NCBI GenBank assembly: GCA_034927505.1
Contig: JAYFPY010000014.1
Coordinates: 186,001-250,000, forward strand
Direction: 5' to 3'
Origin: RUG100 sp034927505
GTDB lineage: Bacteria; Bacillota; Clostridia; Peptostreptococcales; Anaerovoracaceae
DNA length: 64,000 nucleotides
Notes under the pieces: generated by a model
Told to the model about the DNA's origin: nothing
What the model saw: only the letters and a program-made list of their open reading frames with translations
Database searches by the model: none
Position numbers and translations under genes: made by a program
Shown: positions 17,537 to 25,799 of the stretch, in pieces
How the letters are laid out: the number at the start of each line of letters is the position of its first letter
Position numbering within the stretch: position 1 is the stretch's first letter

Positions 17537-20500
17537 ATGAATATAAAACAGTACAGACTTAATATCGACGGCACGGAGGTGCTGGGTCTTCCGGGGCAGA
17601 CTATCCTGGAAGTCGCGGTCGAAAACGAAATATACATACCGACTCTCTGCTATGATGAGAGAGTTAAGCTATACGGTTCGTGCGGCATGTGTGTTTGCGA
17701 GGTCGAGGGAAATCCAAAACTTGTAAAATCATGCGCAACAGAAATACAGCCGAACATGGTGATCAAGACGAATACCAAAAGAGTGCAGGAATCCAGAAAG
17801 ACCAATCTGGAACTGATGCTGTCGAACCACAAGGGCGACTGCAGACCGCCGTGTGTTCTGGCCTGCCCGGCGCAGACGGACTGCCAGGGATATGTCGGAC
17901 TGATAGCCAATGGGGAATACGGCGAGGCATTGAAGCTGGTAAAGGATAAGATACCTCTCCCGGCTTCTCTGGGAAGAGTATGTCCGCATCCCTGCGAGGA
18001 TGAATGCAGGAGAGGCCTGGTGGATGAACCGATATCCATACAGATGCTGAAGAGATTCGCGGCAGATCACGATCTGACCGGAGAAGACGGCGATATATTT
18101 ATTCCAGAGTGTGAAAAATCAACGGGAAAGACAGTTGCAGTAATCGGCGGCGGACCTTTGGGACTTTCAGCGGCCTACTTTCTGAAACAGAAGGGACATG
18201 ATGTCACGATCTATGAGGGAATGCCAAAGGCCGGCGGGATGCTCAGATACGGCATACCTGAATACAGACTGCCAAAAGAAGTGGTAGATGCCGAGGTCGA
18301 TACTATTGCAGCAATGGGCGTTGACATAATAACCAATACAAGGATAGGCACAGACATTCCTTTCAAAACCATAAAAGAAGACCACGATGCAGTGCTGCTG
18401 GGTATAGGCGCATGGGTATCCACAGGCGTAGGATGCAAAGGCGAAGATACAGACGGCGTGATGGGCGGAATTGATTTTCTCAGAAAAACGGTAAGAAATG
18501 AACCGGTTTCTCTGGGCAAAAAAGTCGCTGTAGTCGGAGGCGGAAACACTGCGATGGATGCATGCCGTACTGCAGTAAGATTGGGAGCAGAAAAAGTCTA
18601 TAACGTATATAGAAGAACTAAGGATGAAATGCCGGCAGATATGCTGGAGATAACCGAAGCGGAAGAGGAAGGCGTTGTTTTCAAAAACCTGACCAATCCG
18701 ATGGAGATCAAGGCAGGGAAAGACGGCCGTGTAAACAAGATGAAGCTGCAGGTCATGGAACTGGGAGAGCCGGATGAATCCGGAAGGAGAAGGCCTGTGC
18801 CTGTAAAGGGCAAGACTGAGACCATTGATGTGGACACAGTTATTCTGGCCATAGGTCAGGCAGTGGATGCAGGAATGGTCAAAAATATAGAAAAGACCAA
18901 AAAAGGCGCTATTGCTTACGATACAGAGACATATATGACAAGTATGCAGGGTGTATTTGCAGGAGGAGACTGCGGCAATGACAAGATATCTATCGCCGTA
19001 GAAGCAATTGCAGATGCAAAAAAGGTCAGCAGCGTTATAGATGCTTACCTGAAGGGCGAGCAGGTCAAATATGAACAGCCGTATCTGGTTACACGCGAGG
19101 ATATAACGGAAAAAACCTTCGAAGACAGAGAGCGGATGTGCAGACCGGACATCGACCAGCTTTCTCCGGCGGAAAGAAAAGATAATTTCACAGAGGTCAT
19201 TCCCGACGGATTCGATGAAGAGTCGGCGGCCATCGAGGCAGAAAGATGTCTGGAGTGCGGATGTCATGACTATTTCGAATGTGAACTGATCGCACTGGCA
19301 AAACAGTATGATGTCCACCCGGAAAGATTCGGCGGCGATATGAATATGATCGAATACAATGATGAACATCCATTCATTGTGAGGGATCCGAACAAATGCA
19401 TACTCTGCGGATTATGCGTCAGGTCATGCGATCAGCTGATGGGAATAGAGGCTCTCGGCCTGGTCAACAGAGGATTCGATACGGTGGTAATGCCGAACAT
19501 GGAAAAACCTCTTGCCGAATCAGGATGCGTATCATGCGGACAATGCGTCAGTCTTTGCCCGTGCGGCGCTCTTCAGGAAAGACAGAGCATCACAAAGGAA
19601 CTGCCTGTCAAGACAGAATGCGTGGAGACCACATGTGCATACTGTTCGGTGGGATGTACTCTGCAGCTTGAATACAAAGGAGATCTTCTGATAAAAGCCA
19701 ACCCTGATATGGACGGTTACGTCAACGACGGCCTGGCCTGCGGAAAGGGCAAATTCGGATTTGACTGTTCGGTGCTGGAAGGCAAGATCGAGGAGCCGAT
19801 GATGAAGGACGGCGACGGATTCAGGTTTGCGGACTATCATGAAGCGCTGATGACAGTTGCCAAAAAGGCGGAAGCTGTGGCAATGCGATATGGAAAAGAT
19901 GCGGTAGCAGTTTCTATTTCGGACAGATATACAAACGAAGAAGCATATACGATCAAAAAGCTGGCAGGCATAATGGGAGCGCGAACTCTCTGCTTTAACA
20001 GCAGAAAGAGCGGACTGGCGCCGGTAGTCGGATTTGACTCATCGCCGAACACGATCGATGAGATCTGTTCCACAGATCTGGTGCTGGCCATAGGATTCAA
20101 TGCCGTAGACAATCCGGTGATACAGCTGAAGATGAAAAGAGCTGCTCAGAACGGAGCGAAGGTAATAATGGTGAATCCGAGATCTGCCAAACAGCATATG
20201 GATTTTGCGGAAAAGACATGGTACACCAAGAATGATGTTTCTGTTATCAAGGAGATAGCAAAAGCTCTCATAGACAACGGGGCAAAACCGGAAGGCATAA
20301 AAGGATTTGCGGCTCTTAAAAAGGACTTGGCTGATATTACTGTCAGCAAAGATGCTGCGGAGATCGCAGAGGCCTATGCGGGAGCAAAGAAGGCGATGAT
20401 AGTATTCGCACAGAATTTTGTGACCGAAGAAGCGGCTTCAATGATCGGCAACATTGCACTCCTGTCAGGACACATCGGAACTCCGAGAGACGGGATACTG

Positions 20501-21064
20501 CAGGTAAAGGCAAAGAACAATTCTCAGGGTCTGGTAGACATGGGGATCACTGAAGGAGCATCAGCAATGGAAGGCATAAAAGCTCTGCTGTGCTTCGGAG
20601 AGGATCCGCTTCCGGGCGATATCAAAGGACTTGAATTCCTGATGGTATCTGATACACACATCACCGAAACCTGTGAAAAGGCAGATGTGATAATACCGGG
20701 GACCGGTTTTGCAGGGACTGACGGTACGTACATCAATACAGAAAGAAGAATGATGCCTGTTGAACCGGCTATCGACGAGGGAATAGTGCTTTCAAACTGG
20801 GAGATCGCAGCAGAACTGGCAGCCATATACGAATGTGATTTCGGATTCAATGACCCGGATGACATCTCGGATGAAATGGATGCAGAGATCCCGGCTTATA
20901 GATACGGAACTATCGGAGAAATACTGGGAGGCGTGAAAAAACCGGTCGATCCGAAGTTCGCAGTTGTAGGAAAAGCTAAATTTGCAGCACCTATGCCGTG
21001 CACCGACAATCTGATGAATATGATAGCATCAAGACTTCCGGCAATGGCGGATATGACAGAATAG
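17537..21064 (+). CDS. Large NuoG/NfnB-like fusion oxidoreductase (StnA-like)
   Basis: 1175 aa. Domains in order: plant-type [2Fe-2S] (C38, C49, C52, C66); a mixed H98-C102-C106-C110-C116 region joining a NuoG-like His/Cys site to the GltD/NfnB Fe-S start; an NfnB/GltD-like flavin and NAD(P)H domain with VAVIGGGPLGLSAA near 200 and VAVVGGGNTAMDAC; ferredoxin-type sites CILCGLCVRSCD and CVSCGQCVSLCP; then a molybdopterin-oxidoreductase-like part with a [4Fe-4S] site (CAYCSVGC). Where formate dehydrogenases have catalytic Cys/Sec it reads FNSRKSGLAP, so no molybdenum chemistry is expected. The architecture and NuoE/NuoF neighbours match my memory of the Sporomusa-type Nfn, linking NADH, NADPH and ferredoxin. 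A strong terminator follows. Confidence 0.8.
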   Translation: MNIKQYRLNIDGTEVLGLPGQTILEVAVENEIYIPTLCYDERVKLYGSCGMCVCEVEGNPKLVKSCATEIQPNMVIKTNTKRVQESRKTNLELMLSNHKGDCRPPCVLACPAQTDCQGYVGLIANGEYGEALKLVKDKIPLPASLGRVCPHPCEDECRRGLVDEPISIQMLKRFAADHDLTGEDGDIFIPECEKSTGKTVAVIGGGPLGLSAAYFLKQKGHDVTIYEGMPKAGGMLRYGIPEYRLPKEVVDAEVDTIAAMGVDIITNTRIGTDIPFKTIKEDHDAVLLGIGAWVSTGVGCKGEDTDGVMGGIDFLRKTVRNEPVSLGKKVAVVGGGNTAMDACRTAVRLGAEKVYNVYRRTKDEMPADMLEITEAEEEGVVFKNLTNPMEIKAGKDGRVNKMKLQVMELGEPDESGRRRPVPVKGKTETIDVDTVILAIGQAVDAGMVKNIEKTKKGAIAYDTETYMTSMQGVFAGGDCGNDKISIAVEAIADAKKVSSVIDAYLKGEQVKYEQPYLVTREDITEKTFEDRERMCRPDIDQLSPAERKDNFTEVIPDGFDEESAAIEAERCLECGCHDYFECELIALAKQYDVHPERFGGDMNMIEYNDEHPFIVRDPNKCILCGLCVRSCDQLMGIEALGLVNRGFDTVVMPNMEKPLAESGCVSCGQCVSLCPCGALQERQSITKELPVKTECVETTCAYCSVGCTLQLEYKGDLLIKANPDMDGYVNDGLACGKGKFGFDCSVLEGKIEEPMMKDGDGFRFADYHEALMTVAKKAEAVAMRYGKDAVAVSISDRYTNEEAYTIKKLAGIMGARTLCFNSRKSGLAPVVGFDSSPNTIDEICSTDLVLAIGFNAVDNPVIQLKMKRAAQNGAKVIMVNPRSAKQHMDFAEKTWYTKNDVSVIKEIAKALIDNGAKPEGIKGFAALKKDLADITVSKDAAEIAEAYAGAKKAMIVFAQNFVTEEAASMIGNIALLSGHIGTPRDGILQVKAKNNSQGLVDMGITEGASAMEGIKALLCFGEDPLPGDIKGLEFLMVSDTHITETCEKADVIIPGTGFAGTDGTYINTERRMMPVEPAIDEGIVLSNWEIAAELAAIYECDFGFNDPDDISDEMDAEIPAYRYGTIGEILGGVKKPVDPKFAVVGKAKFAAPMPCTDNLMNMIASRLPAMADMTE

Positions 21065-21103
21065 TATAAGGCAGTACAGTAATCAATAATATTTTAAGAA
21101 CAG

Positions 21104-21132
21104 CAGGATGTACAAAAATACATCCTGTTTTC
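21104..21132 (+). terminator. Rho-independent terminator of the Stn-like operon
   Basis: Perfect nine-base stem CAGGATGTA/TACATCCTG with a six-base loop, followed by TTTTCTT. Confidence 0.92.
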
Positions 21133-21175
21133 TTGAACAAATATGGACAATTGTTTAAAAATGTGGTAATATAAC
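21133..21175 (+). promoter_or_regulatory. Promoter and probable operator of the TetR-family gene
   Basis: TGGACA (21144-21149), 17-base spacer, TAATAT (21167-21172). An imperfect dyad TTGAACAA (21133-21140) / TTGTTTAA (21151-21158) brackets the -35 box, and the palindrome ACAATTGT is inside it. Autoregulation by the encoded repressor is a likely reading. Confidence 0.45.
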
Positions 21176-21212
21176 ACAAATGTTTTATACAAAACGAAGA
21201 GGATGACGTAAA

Positions 21213-21788
21213 ATGACTAAAGGTGATATCACAAAAAAACAGATCGCAGATGCTTTCAAAAAGCTTATGGAAGTAAAGAGTTTTGAGAACATAACGGTGA
21301 CCGACATTACGGAAGCCTGCGATCTCAACAGACTGACTTTTTATTATCATTTCGACGACAAATATGCTCTGCTGAACTGGATATACTACAACGAGATAAT
21401 ACTCAGTTTCAAAAACAACCTGAATCAGGTTTCATGGACTGATAATCTGAAAACAGCATTGAAAACTATAAAAAAGGACGGACTTTATTATCGAAACGCA
21501 CTGGCGTATGACAACAATGAATTCAGACGATATATGCACGAGGCGGTCATAGAATTGTTCATGGGCATAGTCAATGAATGGGCAGATGATAAATATATCG
21601 ACGAGGAAGACAACAAATTCATTTCGACTTTCTTTGCATACGGCATTGTGGGAATGGTCATAGACTGGGTCGAAAAAGATATGGTCGAATCACCGGAAAG
21701 CATGATAGAGCATCTGCAGAACCTGGTGGAGGATATAAAATTGATGGCTATCAGCAGATATTTAAGGAGTACTTTTGAACAAAAGTAA
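21213..21788 (+). CDS. TetR/AcrR-family transcriptional regulator
   Basis: 191 aa. The N-terminal helix-turn-helix domain is clear: KKQIADAFKKLMEVKSFENITVTDI, then DLNRLTFYYHFDDKYALLNWI, the usual YxHF recognition-helix end. The C-terminal ligand domain resembles the DhaS-type TetR_C subgroup. It lies directly upstream of a YhgE/Pip-type membrane protein, a frequent pairing, and a terminator separates the two genes. The ligand is unknown. The likely operator is in its own promoter. Confidence 0.88.
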   Translation: MTKGDITKKQIADAFKKLMEVKSFENITVTDITEACDLNRLTFYYHFDDKYALLNWIYYNEIILSFKNNLNQVSWTDNLKTALKTIKKDGLYYRNALAYDNNEFRRYMHEAVIELFMGIVNEWADDKYIDEEDNKFISTFFAYGIVGMVIDWVEKDMVESPESMIEHLQNLVEDIKLMAISRYLRSTFEQK

Positions 21789-21817
21789 GGAAATGTACTA
21801 AAATACAACAATAGGTA

Positions 21818-21848
21818 CCCGGTGTAGGATTGCACCGGGATTTTTTTT
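21818..21848 (+). terminator. Rho-independent terminator after the TetR gene
   Basis: CCCGGTG (21818-21824) pairs with CACCGGG (21833-21839), followed by eight T residues. The T-run overlaps the upstream part of the next open frame, which argues for the later start of that gene. Confidence 0.9.
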
Positions 21849-21884
21849 GTGTTAGTCTTTTTTTTAGTTAGGAGCGTGAATGAA

Positions 21885-23999
21885 ATGAAAATAAGTCCGA
21901 TGAGGAAACGGATAATGAAGGTAACAGTCGTTATAGGAGCGGTCGTAATACCGCTGTTGTACAGCTTTTTCTATCTGGGAGCTTTTTGGGATCCATATGC
22001 AAATATGCAGGATGTGCCTGTAGCCATTGTAAACGAAGATACAGGTGCGGAAATAAACGGAGAAATCAGAAATGTGGGCAATGAAGTCTGTGACAAACTG
22101 AGGGAAGACGGCAGTCTGAAATTCGATTTTACTACTGCGGAAAAGGCAAAAAAAGGCGTTGACGGCAATAAGTATTATGCTTCACTGACTATGCCGGAAG
22201 ACTTTTCAAAGGAAGTGGCATCCGTCAGCAGCACGGATAAAAAAGTATCGGTCATCGAATATTCGGTAAACGAAAAGAGGAATTACCTGGCTTCTCAGAT
22301 ACTGAATACTGCGGTAAATAAAATAGAAAAAGAGGTGGTATCCAGTATAGACAGGGAGATCACTCTTACTTTGGCTAATAAGATAAGGGAGGTCCCGAAA
22401 TCTCTGGGCACATTGTCAACTGGACTGAATACCATGTATTCCGGCTCGCAGCAGCTGGTGACAGGAGCAAAGAAACTGGACAGCGGCGCATCTTCGCTGG
22501 ACAGCGGTGCGAAGAAGCTGGATCAGGGAGCACAGTCTTTGAAGACGGGAACGACCAGTCTGAAGAGCGGAACGGCTTCTCTGAAATCGGGAGCCGACTC
22601 TCTGGACAACGGGCTGGGAGATATAAAGAAAGGCGTAAGCAAGATCAACTCTCAGGTGCCGGCTTTGAAAAGCGGCGTGAATGAGCTGGATGCAGGCATG
22701 AACGGCGATAAAGGACTGAAAGCCGGAGTGAAAAGCTATACAGCAGGAGCTTCATCGGCTGCAGCGGGGCTGAATACATACTACTCAAGTCTGGCGTCTT
22801 TCTCTAAAAAGCACCTTTCGGATGCAGGGGTAACGCTGAATGCTGATCAAGTGAAGACCCTTAAAGGGCTGATAAACGGCGACGGAACAGCAGAAAATCC
22901 CGGCCTTGCAGGGGTAAACAGCGGGATGCAGACTTTGGTCGGCAAAAATGAGGCTTTGAACGCAGGCGCAGCTGAAGTGGCTGCCGGGACATCCAGTCTC
23001 AACAGCAAAGTGCCTGCGCTGACATCGGGACTGAAACAACTGCAGTCGGGAGTGGATTCGGCAAAAACAGGCAGCGGACAGCTGGCTGACGGAGCTTCAT
23101 CGGTGGACAGCGGAGCCGGGCAGCTGCAGGCAGGCAGTTCTAATCTTAAATCCGGGACATCTTCACTGGTCAGCGGCACCGGTACTTTGAAATCAGGGAC
23201 GGGAAGCCTTGCTTCCGGGATGAACTCTCTGGATTCCGGGATAAAATCCGGGAAAGACGGTGTAGACAGTTCATTGAAATCTGTCAAAGGACAGCTGCCG
23301 GCATTGAACGGAGTGGAGGATTATGCGGCTTCCCCGGTAAAGGTGAAGAAGAATGAAGTTGATTATGTGCCGAATTACGGTACTGCATTCGCACCATACT
23401 TTTTGTCCCTGTCACTGTGGGTAGGCGGGTTGATAATCTTCTTCGGCATATATCTCGATGTTGACAAGAGATACAAGTATCTGTGCAGAGATTCAGCCAA
23501 TCCGGTGATCAGGAGCATTGCATACATTCTGCTGGGAGTGGCCCAGGCGCTCATACTGGCCGTTGTAGTCAAATTTGCGCTGGGGCTCCACGTTGAACAT
23601 ATGTATTCATATATCCTGTCCTGCGTGCTGGTATCGGCAGTATTCATATCAATAATACAGTTCTGCCTTGTCCACTTGAAGGATTTCGGGAAATTCATAG
23701 CGCTGCTGCTGCTCATACTGCAGCTGACATCATGCGGAGGGACTTTCCCTATGGAAACAGTGCCGAAACTGTTCAATGTCCTTTATCCGTACATGCCTAT
23801 GACATATTCGGTAGGACTTTTCAAGGAAACGATCAGCGGAGCTACAGGCAGCAGCATGATGATGAATATTTCTGTGCTGGTGACTTTGCTGATAGTATTC
23901 ACCGCAGCGACAATACTGATGTCGGTGATGAAAAAGGGTGCAAGACATTTGAGGAAGATGAAACGCGCTTCCAAGATGGCAAAGAGCCTTCAGGCATAA
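21885..23999 (+). CDS. YhgE/Pip-domain membrane protein
   Basis: 704 aa from ATG 21885 (AGGAG ten bases upstream; earlier in-frame starts fall in the terminator T-run). One N-terminal membrane helix (about residues 15-35), a long outside part with many repeats of the pattern SG(A/T)xxLxSG(A/T)xxL, and about five or six C-terminal helices resembling an ABC-2 permease. Related proteins include the phage-infection protein Pip of Lactococcus and type VII-linked YueB/EsaA relatives; the function here is unknown. Probably controlled by the adjacent TetR protein. Confidence 0.88.
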   Translation: MKISPMRKRIMKVTVVIGAVVIPLLYSFFYLGAFWDPYANMQDVPVAIVNEDTGAEINGEIRNVGNEVCDKLREDGSLKFDFTTAEKAKKGVDGNKYYASLTMPEDFSKEVASVSSTDKKVSVIEYSVNEKRNYLASQILNTAVNKIEKEVVSSIDREITLTLANKIREVPKSLGTLSTGLNTMYSGSQQLVTGAKKLDSGASSLDSGAKKLDQGAQSLKTGTTSLKSGTASLKSGADSLDNGLGDIKKGVSKINSQVPALKSGVNELDAGMNGDKGLKAGVKSYTAGASSAAAGLNTYYSSLASFSKKHLSDAGVTLNADQVKTLKGLINGDGTAENPGLAGVNSGMQTLVGKNEALNAGAAEVAAGTSSLNSKVPALTSGLKQLQSGVDSAKTGSGQLADGASSVDSGAGQLQAGSSNLKSGTSSLVSGTGTLKSGTGSLASGMNSLDSGIKSGKDGVDSSLKSVKGQLPALNGVEDYAASPVKVKKNEVDYVPNYGTAFAPYFLSLSLWVGGLIIFFGIYLDVDKRYKYLCRDSANPVIRSIAYILLGVAQALILAVVVKFALGLHVEHMYSYILSCVLVSAVFISIIQFCLVHLKDFGKFIALLLLILQLTSCGGTFPMETVPKLFNVLYPYMPMTYSVGLFKETISGATGSSMMMNISVLVTLLIVFTAATILMSVMKKGARHLRKMKRASKMAKSLQA
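22440..23280 (+). repeat. Coding repeats for SG-A/T-xx-L units in the YhgE-like protein
   Basis: Degenerate tandem 21-base units encode seven-residue repeats such as SGAKKLD, SGASSLD, TGTTSLK and SGTASLK, broken by a less repetitive central part at about 22730-22970. These repeats are typical of the family and predict an extended, partly coiled-coil ectodomain. Confidence 0.75.
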
Positions 24000-24016
24000 A
24001 AGATCTCATTGATCTG

Positions 24017-24050
24017 AGCGGGTCGAACCGACATTTCGGCCCGCTTTTTT
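24017..24050 (+). terminator. Rho-independent terminator after the YhgE-like gene
   Basis: AGCGGGTCGAA (24017-24027) pairs with TTCGGCCCGCT (24035-24045) with one G-U pair, followed by six T residues. Confidence 0.9.
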
Positions 24051-24061
24051 GATGCAGAGCA

Positions 24062-24090
24062 TTGACAATTGTTTATTAACACCGTATTAT
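24062..24090 (+). promoter_or_regulatory. Promoter of the TPP riboswitch-thiT unit
   Basis: TTGACA (24062-24067), 17-base spacer, TATTAT (24085-24090), with a TATAAT three bases further on. The -35 box runs into ACAATTGTTTA, the same 12-mer found across the -35 region of the TetR gene. Confidence 0.7.
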
Positions 24091-24108
24091 AATCTAGTAA
24101 ATAATATT

Positions 24109-24244
24109 TGCTAGGGGAGCTAACGCTGAGATATGGCTAAAGTCATTACCCTCAACACCTGATCCGGATCATGCCGGCGTAGGGAAGCACAGCAGGATAC
24201 TTCGTGTATCCATCCCCTCCTGTAGACAAACAAGGAGGTTTTTT
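24109..24244 (+). promoter_or_regulatory. TPP riboswitch with expression platform controlling thiT
   Basis: The thi-box is clear: GGGGAGC near 24114, CTGAGA (24126-24131), ACCCT, ACCTGATC (24157-24164) and GCCGGCGTAGGGA (24173-24185). After the aptamer, CCTCCT (24216-24221) can pair with AGGAGG (24233-24238), which is thiT's ribosome binding site, and six T residues follow. The same hairpin could therefore act as terminator and as a mask of the binding site. Thiamine pyrophosphate binding should reduce thiT expression. Confidence 0.95.
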
Positions 24245-24886
24245 ATGTCAGCAGAAAAATTACAGGGATTCTTCGAATCCACCGCAGGACAGATCACTGT
24301 GGTTGCAGTTATTGTCATCATTTTCATCTTGATACTTATTTCAGGGAAAAACAAAAAAACAGATACAAAAGCGCTTGTTACATGCGCGGTGCTTACAGCT
24401 CTGGCAGTGGCGCTGGGCGCGATCACTCTGTTCAGAATGCCTCAGGGCGGTTCTATTACGCCGTTTTCAATGGTGCCCATAGTACTGGCCGGATATTTTT
24501 ACGGAGTACGCAGAGGAGTCATGGTCGGAATGGTCGTAGGACTGATCAATCTGATATTCAATCCTTATGTCATTCATCCAATGCAGCTGCTTTTGGATTA
24601 CCCTATAGCTTTTGGAGCGCTGGGTCTGGGGGCAATATTCAGGAACAGAGAAAAGATCGGCCTGGCCGCAGCATATCTGTTCGGTCTTCTGTGCAGATAC
24701 ATATGTGCAGTATTGTCGGGCGTGATCTTTTTCGGAGCTTACGCACCGGAAGGCTTTTCGGCTCTCACCTGGTCTCTGTGGTACAATCTGACGTATCTGG
24801 CGGTGGAAGGCGCAGCTTCTGTCATCATCCTTTCGATCCCGGTCGTACACACTACATTTGACCGGCTGAAACTCCAGACAGTGTGA
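24245..24886 (+). CDS. thiT: ECF thiamine transporter substrate-binding subunit ThiT
   Basis: 213 aa. ThiT binds thiamine in the membrane and works with the shared EcfAA'T module, which is not in the window. Family features: GAITLFRMPQGGSITPFSMVP, PMQLLLDYPIAFGALG and the late WSLWYNLTY with aromatic residues that stack on thiamine. An extra N-terminal hydrophobic segment (about residues 15-35) precedes the six family helices. TPP riboswitch control confirms the assignment. Confidence 0.95.
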   Translation: MSAEKLQGFFESTAGQITVVAVIVIIFILILISGKNKKTDTKALVTCAVLTALAVALGAITLFRMPQGGSITPFSMVPIVLAGYFYGVRRGVMVGMVVGLINLIFNPYVIHPMQLLLDYPIAFGALGLGAIFRNREKIGLAAAYLFGLLCRYICAVLSGVIFFGAYAPEGFSALTWSLWYNLTYLAVEGAASVIILSIPVVHTTFDRLKLQTV

Positions 24887-24956
24887 CTTTATCATTGAAC
24901 AGAAGGCTTTCTGATGATATTATAAATATATCAAAGAGAAAGGAAAGGTCGAAAAA

Positions 24957-25733
24957 ATGTACAATACAATAAAATACGAAGTCAAAGAAGGAATAGCATA
25001 TGTAACGGTAAACAGGCCAAAGGCAATGAATGCTCTCAATGAGGAAGTCCTTGGCGAACTGTATGCAGCTTTTTCAGAATTCCAGAAAGATGAGGCTGCA
25101 AGGGCGGCGATCGTAACAGGCGAAGGAAAAGCGTTCGTTGCAGGTGCGGACATTGCTCAGATGAGCAAACTTACACCGGTAGAAGGCAGGAAGATGATGC
25201 TGGACGGTCACGCTGTGATGAATCTGATCGAAGCCATCGAAAAGCCGATAATAGCGGCGGTGAACGGATTTGCCCTGGGCGGCGGATGTGAGCTTTCCAT
25301 GGCGTGCGACATAAGGTTCGCCAGCGAAAAGGCAAAGTTCGGTCAGCCGGAAGTAGGCCTGGGACTGATCCCCGGATTCGGCGGTACTCAGAGACTGTCA
25401 AGACTGGTCGGAAAAGGAATGGCCAAGTATCTTATCATGACAGCCGAGATAATAGACGCACAGGAAGCTATGAGGATCGGCTTGGTTGAAAAGGTAGTGC
25501 CTGCAGATAAACTGATGGACGAGGCTGAAAAAACAGCAAGAGTCATCATGTCAAAGGCTCCGCTGGCCGTAGGTTCGGCAAAGAAGGCCATAAACACAGG
25601 ATTCGATCTGGATATGGCGGCTGCCAGTATATTGGAAATAGAGGCTTTCACAGGTCCGTTCAGTTCCGAAGACAAGAAAGAAGGAACGACGGCTTTCCTG
25701 GAAAAGAGAAAAGCTGAATTCAATAACAAATAA
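24957..25733 (+). CDS. crt: Enoyl-CoA hydratase (crotonase)
   Basis: 258 aa, cytoplasmic. Adds water to crotonyl-CoA or removes it from 3-hydroxybutyryl-CoA. The oxyanion hole and both catalytic Glu motifs are present: AFVAGADIAQM, GFALGGGCELSMACD and KFGQPEVGLGLIPGFGGTQ. The ATG follows AAAGGAAAGG. Crotonyl-CoA is the product of the nearby 4-hydroxybutyryl-CoA dehydratase, so the two may act in one route, though the NifU-like gene and the oppositely oriented thiN lie between them. A dedicated short-chain role is inferred from context. Confidence 0.88.
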   Translation: MYNTIKYEVKEGIAYVTVNRPKAMNALNEEVLGELYAAFSEFQKDEAARAAIVTGEGKAFVAGADIAQMSKLTPVEGRKMMLDGHAVMNLIEAIEKPIIAAVNGFALGGGCELSMACDIRFASEKAKFGQPEVGLGLIPGFGGTQRLSRLVGKGMAKYLIMTAEIIDAQEAMRIGLVEKVVPADKLMDEAEKTARVIMSKAPLAVGSAKKAINTGFDLDMAAASILEIEAFTGPFSSEDKKEGTTAFLEKRKAEFNNK

Positions 25734-25739
25734 AACATC

Positions 25740-25790
25740 AAAAAATCGAGCCGTTCAGGGTGCATCCAGTACCGGTACGGCTCTTTTATT
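25740..25790. terminator. Bidirectional terminator between crt and thiN
   Basis: GAGCCGT (25748-25754) pairs with ACGGCTC (25777-25783), with inner ACCGGT able to pair with itself. A T-run follows on the plus strand and the A-run before the stem gives a T-run on the minus strand, so it can end both convergent genes. Confidence 0.75.
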
Positions 25791-25799
25791 GTACATTTT

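Noticed and set aside
18167..19369. 400-codon open frame on the minus strand
   Set aside because: It lies fully antisense to the StnA-like gene, has no ribosome binding site or recognisable motif, and the plus frame is strongly conserved.
17537..21064. Annotation as formate dehydrogenase alpha subunit
   Set aside because: The catalytic Cys/Sec region is not preserved and most of the chain is NfnB/GltD- and NuoG-like.
22440..23280. Repeat array as a possible CRISPR
   Set aside because: The units are degenerate, 21 bases long, in frame and encode the known YhgE/Pip seven-residue repeats; there are no constant repeats with unique spacers.
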